NCBI GenBank assembly: GCA_963668585.1
Contig: OY764869.1
Location: 1,054,001 to 1,118,000 of the forward strand
Direction: 5' to 3'
DNA: 64,000 bases
Origin: Bin87 sp963668585
GTDB lineage: Bacteria > Chloroflexota > Dehalococcoidia > Lucifugimonadales > UBA3495
Shown one piece after another: positions 1 through 8,419 of this stretch. Every line of letters starts with the position of its first letter. Within the stretch, counting starts at the first letter, position 1. Position numbers and translations under genes: made by a program. The notes under the pieces were generated by a model. The model made no database searches and had not been told where the DNA came from. It saw nothing but the letters and a program-made list of their open reading frames with translations.

Positions 1-8
1 CCCGTAGG

Positions 9-96
9 GGCCATTCGATTATTGGCGATAGCGGACGGTGAGCAGGGAATCGTTCCGGCAGCAGCAATAGCCCTTTGCCGGGATAATCGAATGGCC
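9..96. repeat. MITE-like intergenic element with perfect terminal inverted repeats
   Basis: The first and last 14 bases (9-22 and 83-96) are perfect inverted repeats, GGCCATTCGATTAT and its complement. No gene lies inside. A related, longer copy lies at 60990-61116, and half-copies are visible near 44396, 57255 and 63340. The inner part (GCGGACGGTGAGCAGGG) is shared between the two full copies. This looks like a small non-autonomous mobile or fold-back element; no transposase with matching ends is visible in the window. Confidence 0.6.
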
Positions 97-106
97 CTGA
101 ACACGC

Positions 107-134
107 GGAGGGGCGGGTTTCAAACCCGCCCCTA
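107..134. repeat. Palindromic intergenic repeat (GGGGCGGGTTT type)
   Basis: A near-perfect palindrome of the form AGGGGCGGGTTTCAAACCC followed by GCCCCT. Copies or relatives occur at 8348, 11471, 12513, 12561, 29398 and 43025, all between genes. Confidence 0.6.
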
Positions 135-226
135 CCACATGCACCCGCCAACTTCCCCGGACGCCACGGCCCGGCAACGCAGAGGCTACGGCCCACCGCC
201 CCGCCACAGGGCCAGGATCACATCGC

Positions 227-1456
227 TCACGCCTGCCGCAGTTTGGGGGCGAGGACTGCCAGGACGATCAGCAGGGTGATGCCGGTGATCCCGACAACCT
301 GCGCGGCGGCCGGCGCGCCCCAGATTCCGGCCAATGCGCCGGCTCCCAGCGTCCCGAAACTGTAGGCGAGAATCGCGAAGGAACGCAGGCTCATCACGCG
401 CCCGCGGAACTCGGCGTGGGTGGCCCGAAGCAGCAGCGTGAGGATCAGCGCCTGGGTGGAGGCGAACGACGCGCCCACCAGCACCAGTATCGCCAGCGAA
501 AGGTAGAACCAGTGGGACAGCGAGAACAGCAGGATGGTCGCGTGCCACATGAAAACCGCCACCAGCAGCAACGTTCCCGCGTGGGTCAGCCTGGGCACCA
601 TGGCCCAACTCATGGAGCCGGCCAGGGCTCCCGAACCGAAAGCGAACAGCATCAGACCCAGTCCCACCGAGTCGGTGCCCAGCACATCCCTGGCGAAGAT
701 GGGGGCAAGGCTGGTGTGCAGCGTCCAGCCGGCCAGGTTGATGATCACCGCGATGGCCAGCACCGCCCAGATCACCTGGTTGCCCAGCGCGTACCGCAGT
801 CCCTGGCCCACGGAGCGAATCACCGATTCGGTCGGGCCGGCCCGACGGGACTGATTGGCCCGAATACCGACGGCCATCATGCCGCTGGCAAGGTACAGGC
901 ACGCGATGACCAGGTACGCGCCCTGTGGCCCGTAGGCTTTGAACAGGATGCCGCCCACCACGGGGCCAACCAGCATGGCGAGATTCATCGCGATGGTGTT
1001 GAACGCCGCGCCGTTGCTGAGGCGGTCGGCGGGCAGCGTATCCGCGACCAGCGATTGAGCGGTGGGCATCTGGAACAGTCGGATGATGCCCATGAACAGG
1101 GTGATGGCGAAGATGTGCCACACCTCCAGCCACCCGGTCAGGATCAGGATCAGCATGACCACGCCCATCGTGCCCATCACGAATTCCACGGTGGCCAGGA
1201 TCCAGTTGCGGGGCAGGATGTCGATGATTGCGCCGGCGAAAATGGCCAGGAAGTTCATCGCCATCCGCGCGCCGGCGATGGCGCCGACCAGGAACGGCGA
1301 ATCGGTGAGCGTCAGCATGAACCAGCCAAGCACGGCCGATTCCATCTGCGTGCCCATGCCCACCAGGGCGGTTGAACTCCAGACAAACGCGAACGGGCGG
1401 TGCCGGAAGATCCCCAGCGGAGTGGCCGCCTGGGTCAGCGTCGCCGACAGTTTCAA
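227..1456 (-). CDS. MFS transporter (MFS_3/EntS-like exporter)
   Basis: A 409-residue polytopic membrane protein with about a dozen hydrophobic segments; length and layout fit the major facilitator superfamily. The N-terminus (short cytoplasmic stretch, then FRHRPFAFVWSSTALVGMG) and the loop LPRNWILATVEF after the second pair of helices resemble the MFS_3 group of drug and siderophore exporters. It presumably exports a small molecule by proton antiport; the substrate cannot be read from sequence. It lies upstream of a repeat-rich left edge and 60 bases downstream of the amidase gene, so the two could be co-transcribed. Family call is firm, function is not. Confidence 0.8.
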   Translation of the reverse strand: MKLSATLTQAATPLGIFRHRPFAFVWSSTALVGMGTQMESAVLGWFMLTLTDSPFLVGAIAGARMAMNFLAIFAGAIIDILPRNWILATVEFVMGTMGVVMLILILTGWLEVWHIFAITLFMGIIRLFQMPTAQSLVADTLPADRLSNGAAFNTIAMNLAMLVGPVVGGILFKAYGPQGAYLVIACLYLASGMMAVGIRANQSRRAGPTESVIRSVGQGLRYALGNQVIWAVLAIAVIINLAGWTLHTSLAPIFARDVLGTDSVGLGLMLFAFGSGALAGSMSWAMVPRLTHAGTLLLVAVFMWHATILLFSLSHWFYLSLAILVLVGASFASTQALILTLLLRATHAEFRGRVMSLRSFAILAYSFGTLGAGALAGIWGAPAAAQVVGITGITLLIVLAVLAPKLRQA

Positions 1457-1516
1457 GCCGCCTCCAGCCGCAACATGAGACGCCGGCGTGATGCGGCGCG
1501 ACGCGGTGGGTTCACG

Positions 1517-2695
1517 TTAGCGAGACGCGGACAGTTCGGCGGCGAGCGCGATCAGTTGCTCGTCTGCGCCGTGCGCGCCCAGCAGGGACAGGCCGACGGG
1601 CAGGCCGTCCACCTCGGCCAGCGGCAGGCTCAGTTGCGGTCGGCCCGTGTTGCCGGCGATGGATGTCAGCGCGCTGTTGCGGAGGCGAAGCACGTGCCGG
1701 TCGGATACGCGCTGACCCACCGGCGGCGCCGGGCCGATGGTGGTGGGCAGACACATGACGGCATCGTCGCCGCCGAACACCTCGTTCATCCTGGCGATGA
1801 TGCTGTCCCGTCCCGCCTGTGATTCCGCCACCTGCGCGTCGGTGACGCTGCGGGCGGTGACGTAACGGTCCGAGACCTCAAAGCTCATGGCGGGATTCAC
1901 CGCGTCGATCCAGTCTCGGATGGACTCCCACGCCTCGCGGCTCTGTAGAATCTGCTGGTGGCCCGACCATTCCTCCAGGCTGCTTGGCGACAGCCGCTCG
2001 GTGGTCGGCGAGTCGAACATGGCGGCCACCGAATCAAGCGCCGATTCCAGCGCCGCTCTCACCGCCGGTTCAGCCAGTTCAAAAGCGTCCTCCGCGATGA
2101 TCAGGCGGCGCGGACGCGGGACTTCCGGGCCGGCCGGCAGCATCACCTCGCCAACGCGGGCGAAGGTAGCGGCGTCGCGTGTAAACCATCCGATGGTGTC
2201 GTAGCTTGGGGCCTGCAGCAGCATCCCGTCGCGTGGGATGCGTCCGTGGGTGGGTCGCAGCCCGTAGAGTCCGCAGAAACTGGCCGGCACGCGCACCGAC
2301 CCGCCGGTGTCCGACCCCAGCGCAAAGTCCACGAGTTTTCCGGCCACCGCCGATGCGGAACCGCTGGAGGAACCGCCGGGCACGCGACCGGCCGCCCTGG
2401 GATTCCGGGGCGTGCCGTAGTGGGCGTTCTCGCCGAAGATGCCGCGGGTCAACTCGTCGGTGATGGTCTTGCCGGTCATGGTTGCGCCGGCGTCCACCAG
2501 CGCCTGCACCACCCACGCCGTGGATTCGGCGGGGCCGTGGGTCGCCTTCCAGTGGGGGTTGCCGCATCCGGTGACGTGGCCGGTCACGTCGAAGATGTCC
2601 TTGGCGGCAAAGGTGAGGCCGGCCAGCGGGCCGCCGGGAGCGCCGGCCACGTAGGCGTCGCTATCGGTGCAGAAGGCGTTGAGAGGGTCGGACAT
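1517..2695 (-). CDS. Amidase signature family hydrolase
   Basis: A 392-residue amidase-signature enzyme that hydrolyses an amide bond in the cytoplasm. The Ser-cisSer-Lys triad is visible: Lys32 in FAAKDIF, Ser109 in PGGSSSGSAS and Ser133 in GSDTGGSVRVP. The start chosen (ATG at 2695, MSDPLNAF) places the catalytic Lys at the usual distance; an open frame continues upstream but reads into low-quality sequence. It lies in a run of catabolic minus-strand genes with a dihydropyrimidinase-like gene, so a role in degrading nitrogen compounds is plausible, but the substrate is unknown. Confidence 0.85.
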   Translation of the reverse strand: MSDPLNAFCTDSDAYVAGAPGGPLAGLTFAAKDIFDVTGHVTGCGNPHWKATHGPAESTAWVVQALVDAGATMTGKTITDELTRGIFGENAHYGTPRNPRAAGRVPGGSSSGSASAVAGKLVDFALGSDTGGSVRVPASFCGLYGLRPTHGRIPRDGMLLQAPSYDTIGWFTRDAATFARVGEVMLPAGPEVPRPRRLIIAEDAFELAEPAVRAALESALDSVAAMFDSPTTERLSPSSLEEWSGHQQILQSREAWESIRDWIDAVNPAMSFEVSDRYVTARSVTDAQVAESQAGRDSIIARMNEVFGGDDAVMCLPTTIGPAPPVGQRVSDRHVLRLRNSALTSIAGNTGRPQLSLPLAEVDGLPVGLSLLGAHGADEQLIALAAELSASR

Positions 2696-2757
2696 GGTTA
2701 CAGCATTTCCTCGTTGAGATTTACGCCGCGTAATGGACGGGAACCATTCGCCGATGT

Positions 2758-3171
2758 TCACGCAAAGCGTTGGACGAACTCGGCGACGGTGATCACCGGA
2801 AAGTCCCACATCCCGTTGCAATTCAACAGGTCTGGGTCAACGCTCACGATGGCATCGGCTTCTTTGGCCATTGCCAGGTGGACAAAAGGGTTATCGCTTT
2901 CATCCTGGGGGACCATATTTCCAGAGTCCGGAACGTCCCGAATGTATTCGGCGTAGTGCAAATATTCTGCCAGGATTGAGTCGCGAACGGCTTGGGAAAT
3001 ACCGAAACGGGGATCGCCCAATTTGTCTCGAAATTCCTCATAGGTGGCATAGGATACCAACGGGACCACATGGCCTTCCCGGATAGCGCGCCACAGGCTG
3101 CTATCCGTTATTCCCGATCGTGCCTGAGTGAGCAGTGCGCTGGTGTCAGCCACGATCCGCGGAACCCTCAT
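2758..3171 (-). CDS. PIN-domain protein, probable toxin of a toxin-antitoxin pair
   Basis: A 137-residue PIN-fold protein. The first acidic residue of the fold is in IVADTSALLTQ near the N-terminus and later acidic residues are in KEADAIVSVDPDLL near residue 115. PIN proteins are metal-dependent ribonucleases and in such small operons usually act as VapC-like toxins. Its ATG overlaps the stop codon of the upstream gene by four bases (ATGA), typical of a coupled antitoxin-toxin pair. The RNA target is unknown. Confidence 0.75.
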   Translation of the reverse strand: MRVPRIVADTSALLTQARSGITDSSLWRAIREGHVVPLVSYATYEEFRDKLGDPRFGISQAVRDSILAEYLHYAEYIRDVPDSGNMVPQDESDNPFVHLAMAKEADAIVSVDPDLLNCNGMWDFPVITVAEFVQRFA

Positions 3172-3524
3172 GAGCGGGCAATCTGTAGAATCTCGTCCTC
3201 AGTGAGATTGAGGGAGTGAAACTCCGATATGGCGTCTTCAAAAGGAAGTCCGTCAAATGGGCATAGGGTGGCCTGGCCGTCGTGCCGAGCCACAACCCGG
3301 AACCCGTCTGAGACGAAATCTACCGCAAAGTCGTCCGAAACGGTAAACGTCGGACATACGCGCCCGGGATCGTTGCGAAACGCTGTGATGAACAAATCCA
3401 ATATGAGTTCGTTCACATCAACGCCGGACTCGCCTGCTCGGACTTGCAACTCGGAAGCCAGGCTGGATGTAATCGGCACTGACACCAGTTCATAGCCATC
3501 GCCCTGGTAAGCGTCGTGCGTCAT
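3168..3524 (-). CDS. Probable antitoxin partner of the PIN protein
   Basis: A 118-residue protein encoded directly upstream of, and overlapping, the PIN gene. The section VPITSSLASELQVRAGESG, then an amphipathic helix with NELILDLF, is compatible with a ribbon-helix-helix DNA-binding unit such as antitoxins carry; the remainder is acidic and could bind the toxin. The assignment rests on gene order and the four-base overlap more than on sequence recognition. It probably represses its own promoter, as such pairs do. Confidence 0.6.
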   Translation of the reverse strand: MTHDAYQGDGYELVSVPITSSLASELQVRAGESGVDVNELILDLFITAFRNDPGRVCPTFTVSDDFAVDFVSDGFRVVARHDGQATLCPFDGLPFEDAISEFHSLNLTEDEILQIARS

Positions 3525-3571
3525 ACTGTAATCCCCTGTTCCGGCGGTCTCGCCCGATGTGGTTGGGCCGC

Positions 3572-3577
3572 ATTATA
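3572..3577 (-). promoter_or_regulatory. Probable -10 box for the antitoxin-PIN operon
   Basis: TATAAT on the minus strand, about 50 bases upstream of the antitoxin ATG. No convincing -35 box is seen. Confidence 0.45.
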
Positions 3578-3627
3578 CATACCCAATAATACCAGTTGCA
3601 CCGCGACGAGGCGGAATTAGCTTTCCC

Positions 3628-5046
3628 TTATCCCACCGGGCCGCCCAGGGGGGCGCGGGGTTCACCGCTTTCGAGGAATTGGCCGTAGCCGGGATTCTGC
3701 CGCAACTCGCCGTCCTGCAACAGAACCTGGCCGCGCAGCATGGTCATCCAGGGGCGGCCGTTCACCTGCCAGCCCTCGAACAGGGTGTAGCCGGCGTTGG
3801 TGTGATGGTCCTGCGACGTTACGATGCGGTCGCCGTTGGGGTCGAGGATCATGAAATCGGCGTCGGAACCCACCTGTATGACACCCTTGCGTGGGTAGAT
3901 GCCGAAGATGCGGGCCGGGTTTTCCGACATCACCCGGGCCAGCCACCAGATGGGCAGTCCGCGCTTGACCACGCCCTCGCTGTACATCAGCGGCACGATG
4001 GTCTCGATGCCGGGGGAGCCAAAGGGCACCGATGCGCCGTTGGCGTCCACGAAGATATTGTCCCAGCCGGGCTGCTTGAGTTCGCGTGGGTGCGGCGAAT
4101 GGTCGCTGGCGACGATGGACACATGGCCCTGGCGCAGACCTTCCCACAGCGAATCGCGGTCGGGGCCGTCCTCGGGACGCAGCGGCGGGCCGATCTTGGC
4201 GAGCGGGCCGAACTCCGCCATCTGGGCATCGGACAGCAGCAGGTACTGCGGACACGTTTCGGTCCACACGCGCTGCCCCAGGCTCTGCGCCTGCTTGATG
4301 CGCTCCAGGCCCAACTGCGTGCTGAGATGCACCACGTAGGTCGGGCAGCGGGTGGCGGCAGACATCTTGACGGCGCGGTTGATGGCCTCCTCCTCCGCCC
4401 AGTCGGGGCAGGCGGTGGGGAAGTCGGTTGGGTGGGTATGCCCCTCGCCGATCAACTTGTTTTCCAGGTACTCGATGATGTTGCCGCTTTCGCAGTGCAG
4501 TTGCAGCACGCCGCCGCCGCGGCCGACCAGGTCCATGGCCTCGCAGATGTAGTCGTCGTCGCACATCCGGCCGGGCCGCTTCTTGTAGGTCATGAACATC
4601 TTGAACGACTTGACGCCCAGGTCGATGGCGTCGGGAAGTCCGGAGAGGATGCTGGGCCGGTTCTGCAATATGAAGTGAAAGGCGAAGTCGGTGAGGGCGC
4701 ACTGCTCCACGGTTTCGCGGGTGCGGTGCGTCGCCTGGGGCAGCGTCTCGTCGCCGTCGAGTTGGTAGGTGCCGAAGGGGATCAGCGTGGTCAGGCCGGC
4801 GTGGGCGGCGGCCAGCGACCCCAGGGCGTAGTCGTCGTGCCCGTCCAGGTGGACGTGGCTGTCGATGAGTCCGGGCAGCACGAACTTGCCGGAGGCGTCG
4901 ATGTAGTTGTCGGCCGGCGGGAGGTACGCCTCGGGCCCGATGGCGACGATCTTTTCGCCGGCAACGGCGATTGAACTCTCGTACACCTGGGAGGAGGTTA
5001 CGATCTGACCGCCCACTATGACGGTGTCCACATGATTTGCAGGCAT
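3628..5046 (-). CDS. Dihydropyrimidinase / D-hydantoinase-like cyclic amidohydrolase
   Basis: A 472-residue amidohydrolase of the usual hydantoinase length. Metal-site residues are all present: HVH at 64-66, the carboxylated Lys149 in VKSFKMFMTYKK, His184 in LQLHCES, His240 in YVVHLST and Asp315 in VASDHSPHP. These enzymes open cyclic ureides such as dihydrouracil or hydantoins in a binuclear zinc site. It is followed 62 bases upstream by a flavoprotein gene on the same strand and downstream by a toxin-antitoxin pair. Whether the true substrate is dihydropyrimidine, hydantoin or allantoin-like cannot be decided from sequence. Confidence 0.85.
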   Translation of the reverse strand: MPANHVDTVIVGGQIVTSSQVYESSIAVAGEKIVAIGPEAYLPPADNYIDASGKFVLPGLIDSHVHLDGHDDYALGSLAAAHAGLTTLIPFGTYQLDGDETLPQATHRTRETVEQCALTDFAFHFILQNRPSILSGLPDAIDLGVKSFKMFMTYKKRPGRMCDDDYICEAMDLVGRGGGVLQLHCESGNIIEYLENKLIGEGHTHPTDFPTACPDWAEEEAINRAVKMSAATRCPTYVVHLSTQLGLERIKQAQSLGQRVWTETCPQYLLLSDAQMAEFGPLAKIGPPLRPEDGPDRDSLWEGLRQGHVSIVASDHSPHPRELKQPGWDNIFVDANGASVPFGSPGIETIVPLMYSEGVVKRGLPIWWLARVMSENPARIFGIYPRKGVIQVGSDADFMILDPNGDRIVTSQDHHTNAGYTLFEGWQVNGRPWMTMLRGQVLLQDGELRQNPGYGQFLESGEPRAPLGGPVG

Positions 5047-5108
5047 GGCGCGCCTCCGACGTCAGAATCTTTTACATGGATGTACGGAATTGACGGGATT
5101 TCAGAAGG

Positions 5109-6287
5109 TTAGAAGACTCCCTGCGGGTCGAGGCCGAGCAGGTACTGGCCGGCGGTTTCGTAATGCACGTGGTGTCCCTGGACGTGCTGCGTGATGACGT
5201 GGATGTCCTGGAACCGCCGCTGGATGGGGTTGGTCTGGAAGATGCCGCCGGCGCCGCACAGGGTGTAGGCGGCGTCCACCACCTGCGCCGACGTGCGGAT
5301 GGCGTGGGTGGCGGCCACGCGCAACTGGATGCGTTCGTCCACGGTGAGAGTCCCTCGAGTGCAGGCGGACTCCCACAGCCGGCCGTGCGCCTCCCGCAGG
5401 AACGCCCGCGCCGAACTGTGCAGCGCGTGGCCTTCGCCGATGGATCGCTGGGTGGTCTGGTGGTCCCGAAGCAGGACGCCCGAACGGTAGGGGGTGCGGT
5501 TGTTGCCCACATCCACCGCGATGTCCAGGCTCTTGCGGGCCACGCCCAGCGCGACGGTGGCGAACCCGGTGGCGAACAGCAGCGTGGTCGGGATGCCGTA
5601 CAGCGCGGCATCGGACCAGGAAGCGCCCTCCTGCACGAAGGTGCGCTCCTCCGGTACGAACAGGTCGTCAACCTGGAAGCTGAAACTGCCGGTGCCGCGC
5701 AGGCCGGCCACCTGCCAGAGGTCCACCATGCGCACCTGGTCGATGGGCATGAGGTGCAGGCGCATCTGCGGGGGCTGTCCGTCGGTTCCCGACCCGTTTT
5801 CGGGGATGACCGGGGCCAGCGCGGCGATCCAGGTGGCGTGGTCGCTGCCGCTGCTGAAGTTCCAGTGGCCGCTGAGGCGGTATCCGCCCGGCGTCGGCAC
5901 GGATTTTGACCCCGCGGCCGGCGGCCCGTTGGTCACCACGCCGCGCTGCTCGCCCCAGATCTCCCGGGCCGTGGACATCGCCATGCGCGTGGACCGTGTG
6001 GAAAAGACGTTGTTCTGGTTCAGGCACCAGGCCGTGCTGGCATCGGCGGCGGCGAACATTTCGAGGATGCGCAGGAAGTCGGGGTGCGCCAGTTGCGCGC
6101 CGCCCAGATCCCGGGGCAGCAGCAGCCGGAAGAATCCGGCGTCGGCCAGGTCGGCCGCCAGGTCGGCGGGTATCTGACGCTCGGCGTCGATGGCATCGGC
6201 GGCGTCGGCCACGCGCTCAACCAGGGGCGGAGCGGCGGCAAGGTAGTGATCAATGTCGGTGGGCGCGGCGAGGGTGGGCGTGGTCAT
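5109..6287 (-). CDS. Acyl-CoA dehydrogenase-fold flavoprotein (flavin-dependent monooxygenase type)
   Basis: A 392-residue protein with the acyl-CoA dehydrogenase fold. The N-terminal helical domain contains RLLLPRDLGGAQLAHPDF, the middle beta domain contains GYRLSGHWNFSSGSDHATW, and the C-terminus contains IQRRFQDIHVITQHVQGH, all typical of the branch that includes DszC and HsaA two-component monooxygenases rather than fatty-acid oxidation. Such enzymes use reduced flavin delivered by a separate reductase; a flavin reductase gene lies far away at 40434. It probably oxidises an aromatic or heterocyclic substrate. Substrate unknown. Confidence 0.75.
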   Translation of the reverse strand: MTTPTLAAPTDIDHYLAAAPPLVERVADAADAIDAERQIPADLAADLADAGFFRLLLPRDLGGAQLAHPDFLRILEMFAAADASTAWCLNQNNVFSTRSTRMAMSTAREIWGEQRGVVTNGPPAAGSKSVPTPGGYRLSGHWNFSSGSDHATWIAALAPVIPENGSGTDGQPPQMRLHLMPIDQVRMVDLWQVAGLRGTGSFSFQVDDLFVPEERTFVQEGASWSDAALYGIPTTLLFATGFATVALGVARKSLDIAVDVGNNRTPYRSGVLLRDHQTTQRSIGEGHALHSSARAFLREAHGRLWESACTRGTLTVDERIQLRVAATHAIRTSAQVVDAAYTLCGAGGIFQTNPIQRRFQDIHVITQHVQGHHVHYETAGQYLLGLDPQGVF

Positions 6288-6439
6288 CTTGTCTCTCTAA
6301 GCAGTGTGATTCCCGCCTACGGTACACGCGCCGGAATGTGGTGTCAAAGCGCAGGGCCGGGTTGGCCGGGCCATTCGACAGTCAGCGCCAGACTGGGCAG
6401 TCGGACCGGAGCAGGCAATCCGGCCAGAGCAGGCAGTCC

Positions 6440-6477
6440 GCTCATGGTGAGCCTGTCGAACCACGAGCGGACGGTGA
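6440..6477. repeat. Dispersed repeat, GAGCCTGTCGAACCA type
   Basis: Copy of an intergenic repeat (GCTCATGGTGAGCCTGTCGA form) found about twelve times in the window, always between genes. Confidence 0.6.
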
Positions 6478-6522
6478 TGGGAGAAACGTCAACGGCGCCG
6501 CAATTCTCTGGCTTCCCGGTCT

Positions 6523-6909
6523 TCAACTTCGGGTTTCGTCAATCACCACTTCCCCACCCTCTGCGGCGTCCAACGTGACACGACTGCCCTCCAGCAGTTC
6601 CATGCCCAGGAGCGGCTGGTCTATGGATTCGAACACCTCTACCCAATGCAGCTGACCGTGCCATGACACCCAAGCTCGGTAGAATTCAAACCTTTCCTCT
6701 TCGCCGCTGGCCGTGATGCTGTACCGATGACCCGCATGGGCCAATCCCAGCCGACGGATGCCCGACTGCGGCAACGTGAGCCAGCCGGTGAAACCGGTGT
6801 CCACTATGACTTCAAACTGTTGCGGTTCACCGTGAGCGTCCAATACCGACAAGGCAATCCAAGCTTCCAGACCGCCACCGGGGTTTCGCTCCACCAGGCC
6901 CCTGATCAT
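6523..6909 (-). CDS. Clan AA aspartic protease (DTGF type), copy 1
   Basis: A 128-residue retropepsin-like protein. The catalytic signature is VDTGFTGWLTLP near residue 40 and the second conserved turn is DQPLLGMELLEGSRVTLD near residue 105. One DTG per chain implies an active homodimer. It belongs to the DTGF family of bacterial and archaeal small aspartic proteases. The start at 6909 (MIRGLVERN) overlaps the stop of the upstream gene by ATGA. A second copy of the same pair is at 13656-14296. Protease substrate is unknown. Confidence 0.75.
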   Translation of the reverse strand: MIRGLVERNPGGGLEAWIALSVLDAHGEPQQFEVIVDTGFTGWLTLPQSGIRRLGLAHAGHRYSITASGEEERFEFYRAWVSWHGQLHWVEVFESIDQPLLGMELLEGSRVTLDAAEGGEVVIDETRS

Positions 6910-7247
6910 AGGCGTAACGGCTTGGTTACGACGCTCGGGTGTATGCGGTACGTGTTCGGCACATCCACCCATTCCTCCCAGGTGAAGGCGTCCGGGCGTC
7001 GCTTCCGCAGCTCGTTGTCAGCGTCCAGATGCCGGTCGGCAATCTCGTAGTCGCCGCTCTTGACGTCGATGACTACCACCTTGCCCTTGCACTCCGGCCC
7101 CAGGGTGGGGCGAATCTTCTCTTGATATATGGCGCGTCCAATGGCGGGCGCATCATCTTCGTTGAACTCCACGGCGACGACTCCCTGCGCGTTCAGAAAT
7201 CTCAACGTCTCTGCGATGATCCAGGTCCGAGAACCTCGGCGGAACAT
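6906..7247 (-). CDS. Conserved partner of the DTGF protease, copy 1
   Basis: A 113-residue soluble protein of unknown function. The core AIYQEKIRPTLGPECKGKVV then IDVKSGDYEIA matches the partner encoded upstream of the second protease copy (IYRERIRPTL and HIDINSGEYEI in 14027-14296). The C-terminus NTYRIHPSVVTKPLRL has the look of a tail that could be recognised or cleaved by the protease. It is translationally coupled to the protease. Start ATG at 7247 is chosen because it follows a GGGG stretch; an in-frame ATG also exists at 7331. Confidence 0.6.
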   Translation of the reverse strand: MFRRGSRTWIIAETLRFLNAQGVVAVEFNEDDAPAIGRAIYQEKIRPTLGPECKGKVVVIDVKSGDYEIADRHLDADNELRKRRPDAFTWEEWVDVPNTYRIHPSVVTKPLRL

Positions 7248-7392
7248 TCCGCATATCCCCAAGGTACACAGACTGAAATACGGTGTCAAAGGCAGTGCGC
7301 GGGTATTTACATTGCCGGGTTGCCGCCGCATTATGTGGGCGCGGCGTATGCCTGCGCCGCATCACTTTGCTGACCGACACAAGGAGCGACCC

Positions 7393-8274
7393 ATGGCGTT
7401 GTTTGAAGGATTTGACCGAATGCAGATTGAGGCCGGCAGCGGCGAGATCGTCAACCTGGTCAAGGGCGGGAGCGGACCGCCCCTGCTGCTCCTTCACGGC
7501 TACCCACAGACCCATACCATGTGGCACAAAATCGCCCCCAGGCTCGCCGCCGACTTCACCGTGGTCGCCGCCGACCTGCGTGGGTATGGCGACAGCGGCA
7601 AGCCGGCCCGCGACGCCGATCACTTCAGCTACTCCAAGCGCGCCATGGCGCAGGATTTGGTGGACGCCATGTCCAGCCTGGGCTTCGACTCGTTCTTCCT
7701 GGGCAGCCACGACCGGGGCGCCCGCGTGGCCCATCGCCTCACCAAGGACCACGGTGAGCGGGTGCTGAGGCTGGCCACCCTGGACATTGTCCCCACCCGC
7801 CACATGTTCAGCATCGTCAACCAGGCGATGGCGACCAACACCTACCACTGGTTCTTCCTGATCCAGCCCTACGATTTCCCAGAGCGCGTCATCGGCGCAG
7901 ACCCCGACTACTTCATCCGCTCCCGGTTCCAGCGGATTGACGACTGGGAAACGGTGTTCCCGTCGGAGGCCATCGAGGAGTACGTGCGCTGCTTCAGCAA
8001 TCCCGCCGCCATCCACGGCGCGTGCGAGGACTACCGGGCGGGCGCGAGCATAGACCTGGCCCACGATGAGGAGGACTTTGACAACAAGGTCAACTGCCCC
8101 CACCTGGCCCTGTGGAGCGATACCGGATACGTCGGCCGCACCCAGGACGTGCTGGGCGTGTGGCGAAACTACTCCAACCGGGTTGAGGGACAATCCCTGC
8201 CCTGCGGCCACTACATCGCCGAGGAGTTGCCCGACGAGGCATACCGCCTGCTGCACGAATTCTTCACCCGGTAG
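7393..8274 (+). CDS. Alpha/beta hydrolase, haloacetate (fluoroacetate) dehalogenase-like
   Basis: A 293-residue alpha/beta hydrolase. The oxyanion region is LLLLHGYPQTHTMWHKIAP near residue 35 and the nucleophile is an Asp in LGSHDRGARVAHRL near residue 104, the motif of fluoroacetate dehalogenases. LDIVPTRHMF and NTYHWFFLIQPYDFPE follow as in that family, where His and Trp there help bind the halide. The catalytic His is in LPCGHYIAEELP near the C-terminus. An AAGGAG ribosome-binding site precedes the ATG. It would hydrolyse a carbon-halogen bond in a short haloacid, or an epoxide if the family call is off by one branch. Confidence 0.75.
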   Translation: MALFEGFDRMQIEAGSGEIVNLVKGGSGPPLLLLHGYPQTHTMWHKIAPRLAADFTVVAADLRGYGDSGKPARDADHFSYSKRAMAQDLVDAMSSLGFDSFFLGSHDRGARVAHRLTKDHGERVLRLATLDIVPTRHMFSIVNQAMATNTYHWFFLIQPYDFPERVIGADPDYFIRSRFQRIDDWETVFPSEAIEEYVRCFSNPAAIHGACEDYRAGASIDLAHDEEDFDNKVNCPHLALWSDTGYVGRTQDVLGVWRNYSNRVEGQSLPCGHYIAEELPDEAYRLLHEFFTR

Positions 8275-8347
8275 GGCGCGGGGATTCCGTCAGGATCAGG
8301 ATTTGGCGGTCATCGGATTGACCGGGTTGAGCATTGGCATGAGGCGC

Positions 8348-8405
8348 AGGAGCGAATCATCATTCGCCCCTGCCGACGACGGTTCGACAGGCTCAACATG
8401 AGCCC
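8348..8405. repeat. Two dispersed repeats side by side
   Basis: A palindrome of the AGGAGCGAATCATCATTCG type (8348-8371) is followed by an inverted copy of the TTCGACAGGCTCA repeat (8381-8405), immediately upstream of the PrpD-family gene. Confidence 0.55.
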
Positions 8406-8419
8406 ACGAAAGGGAGGGA

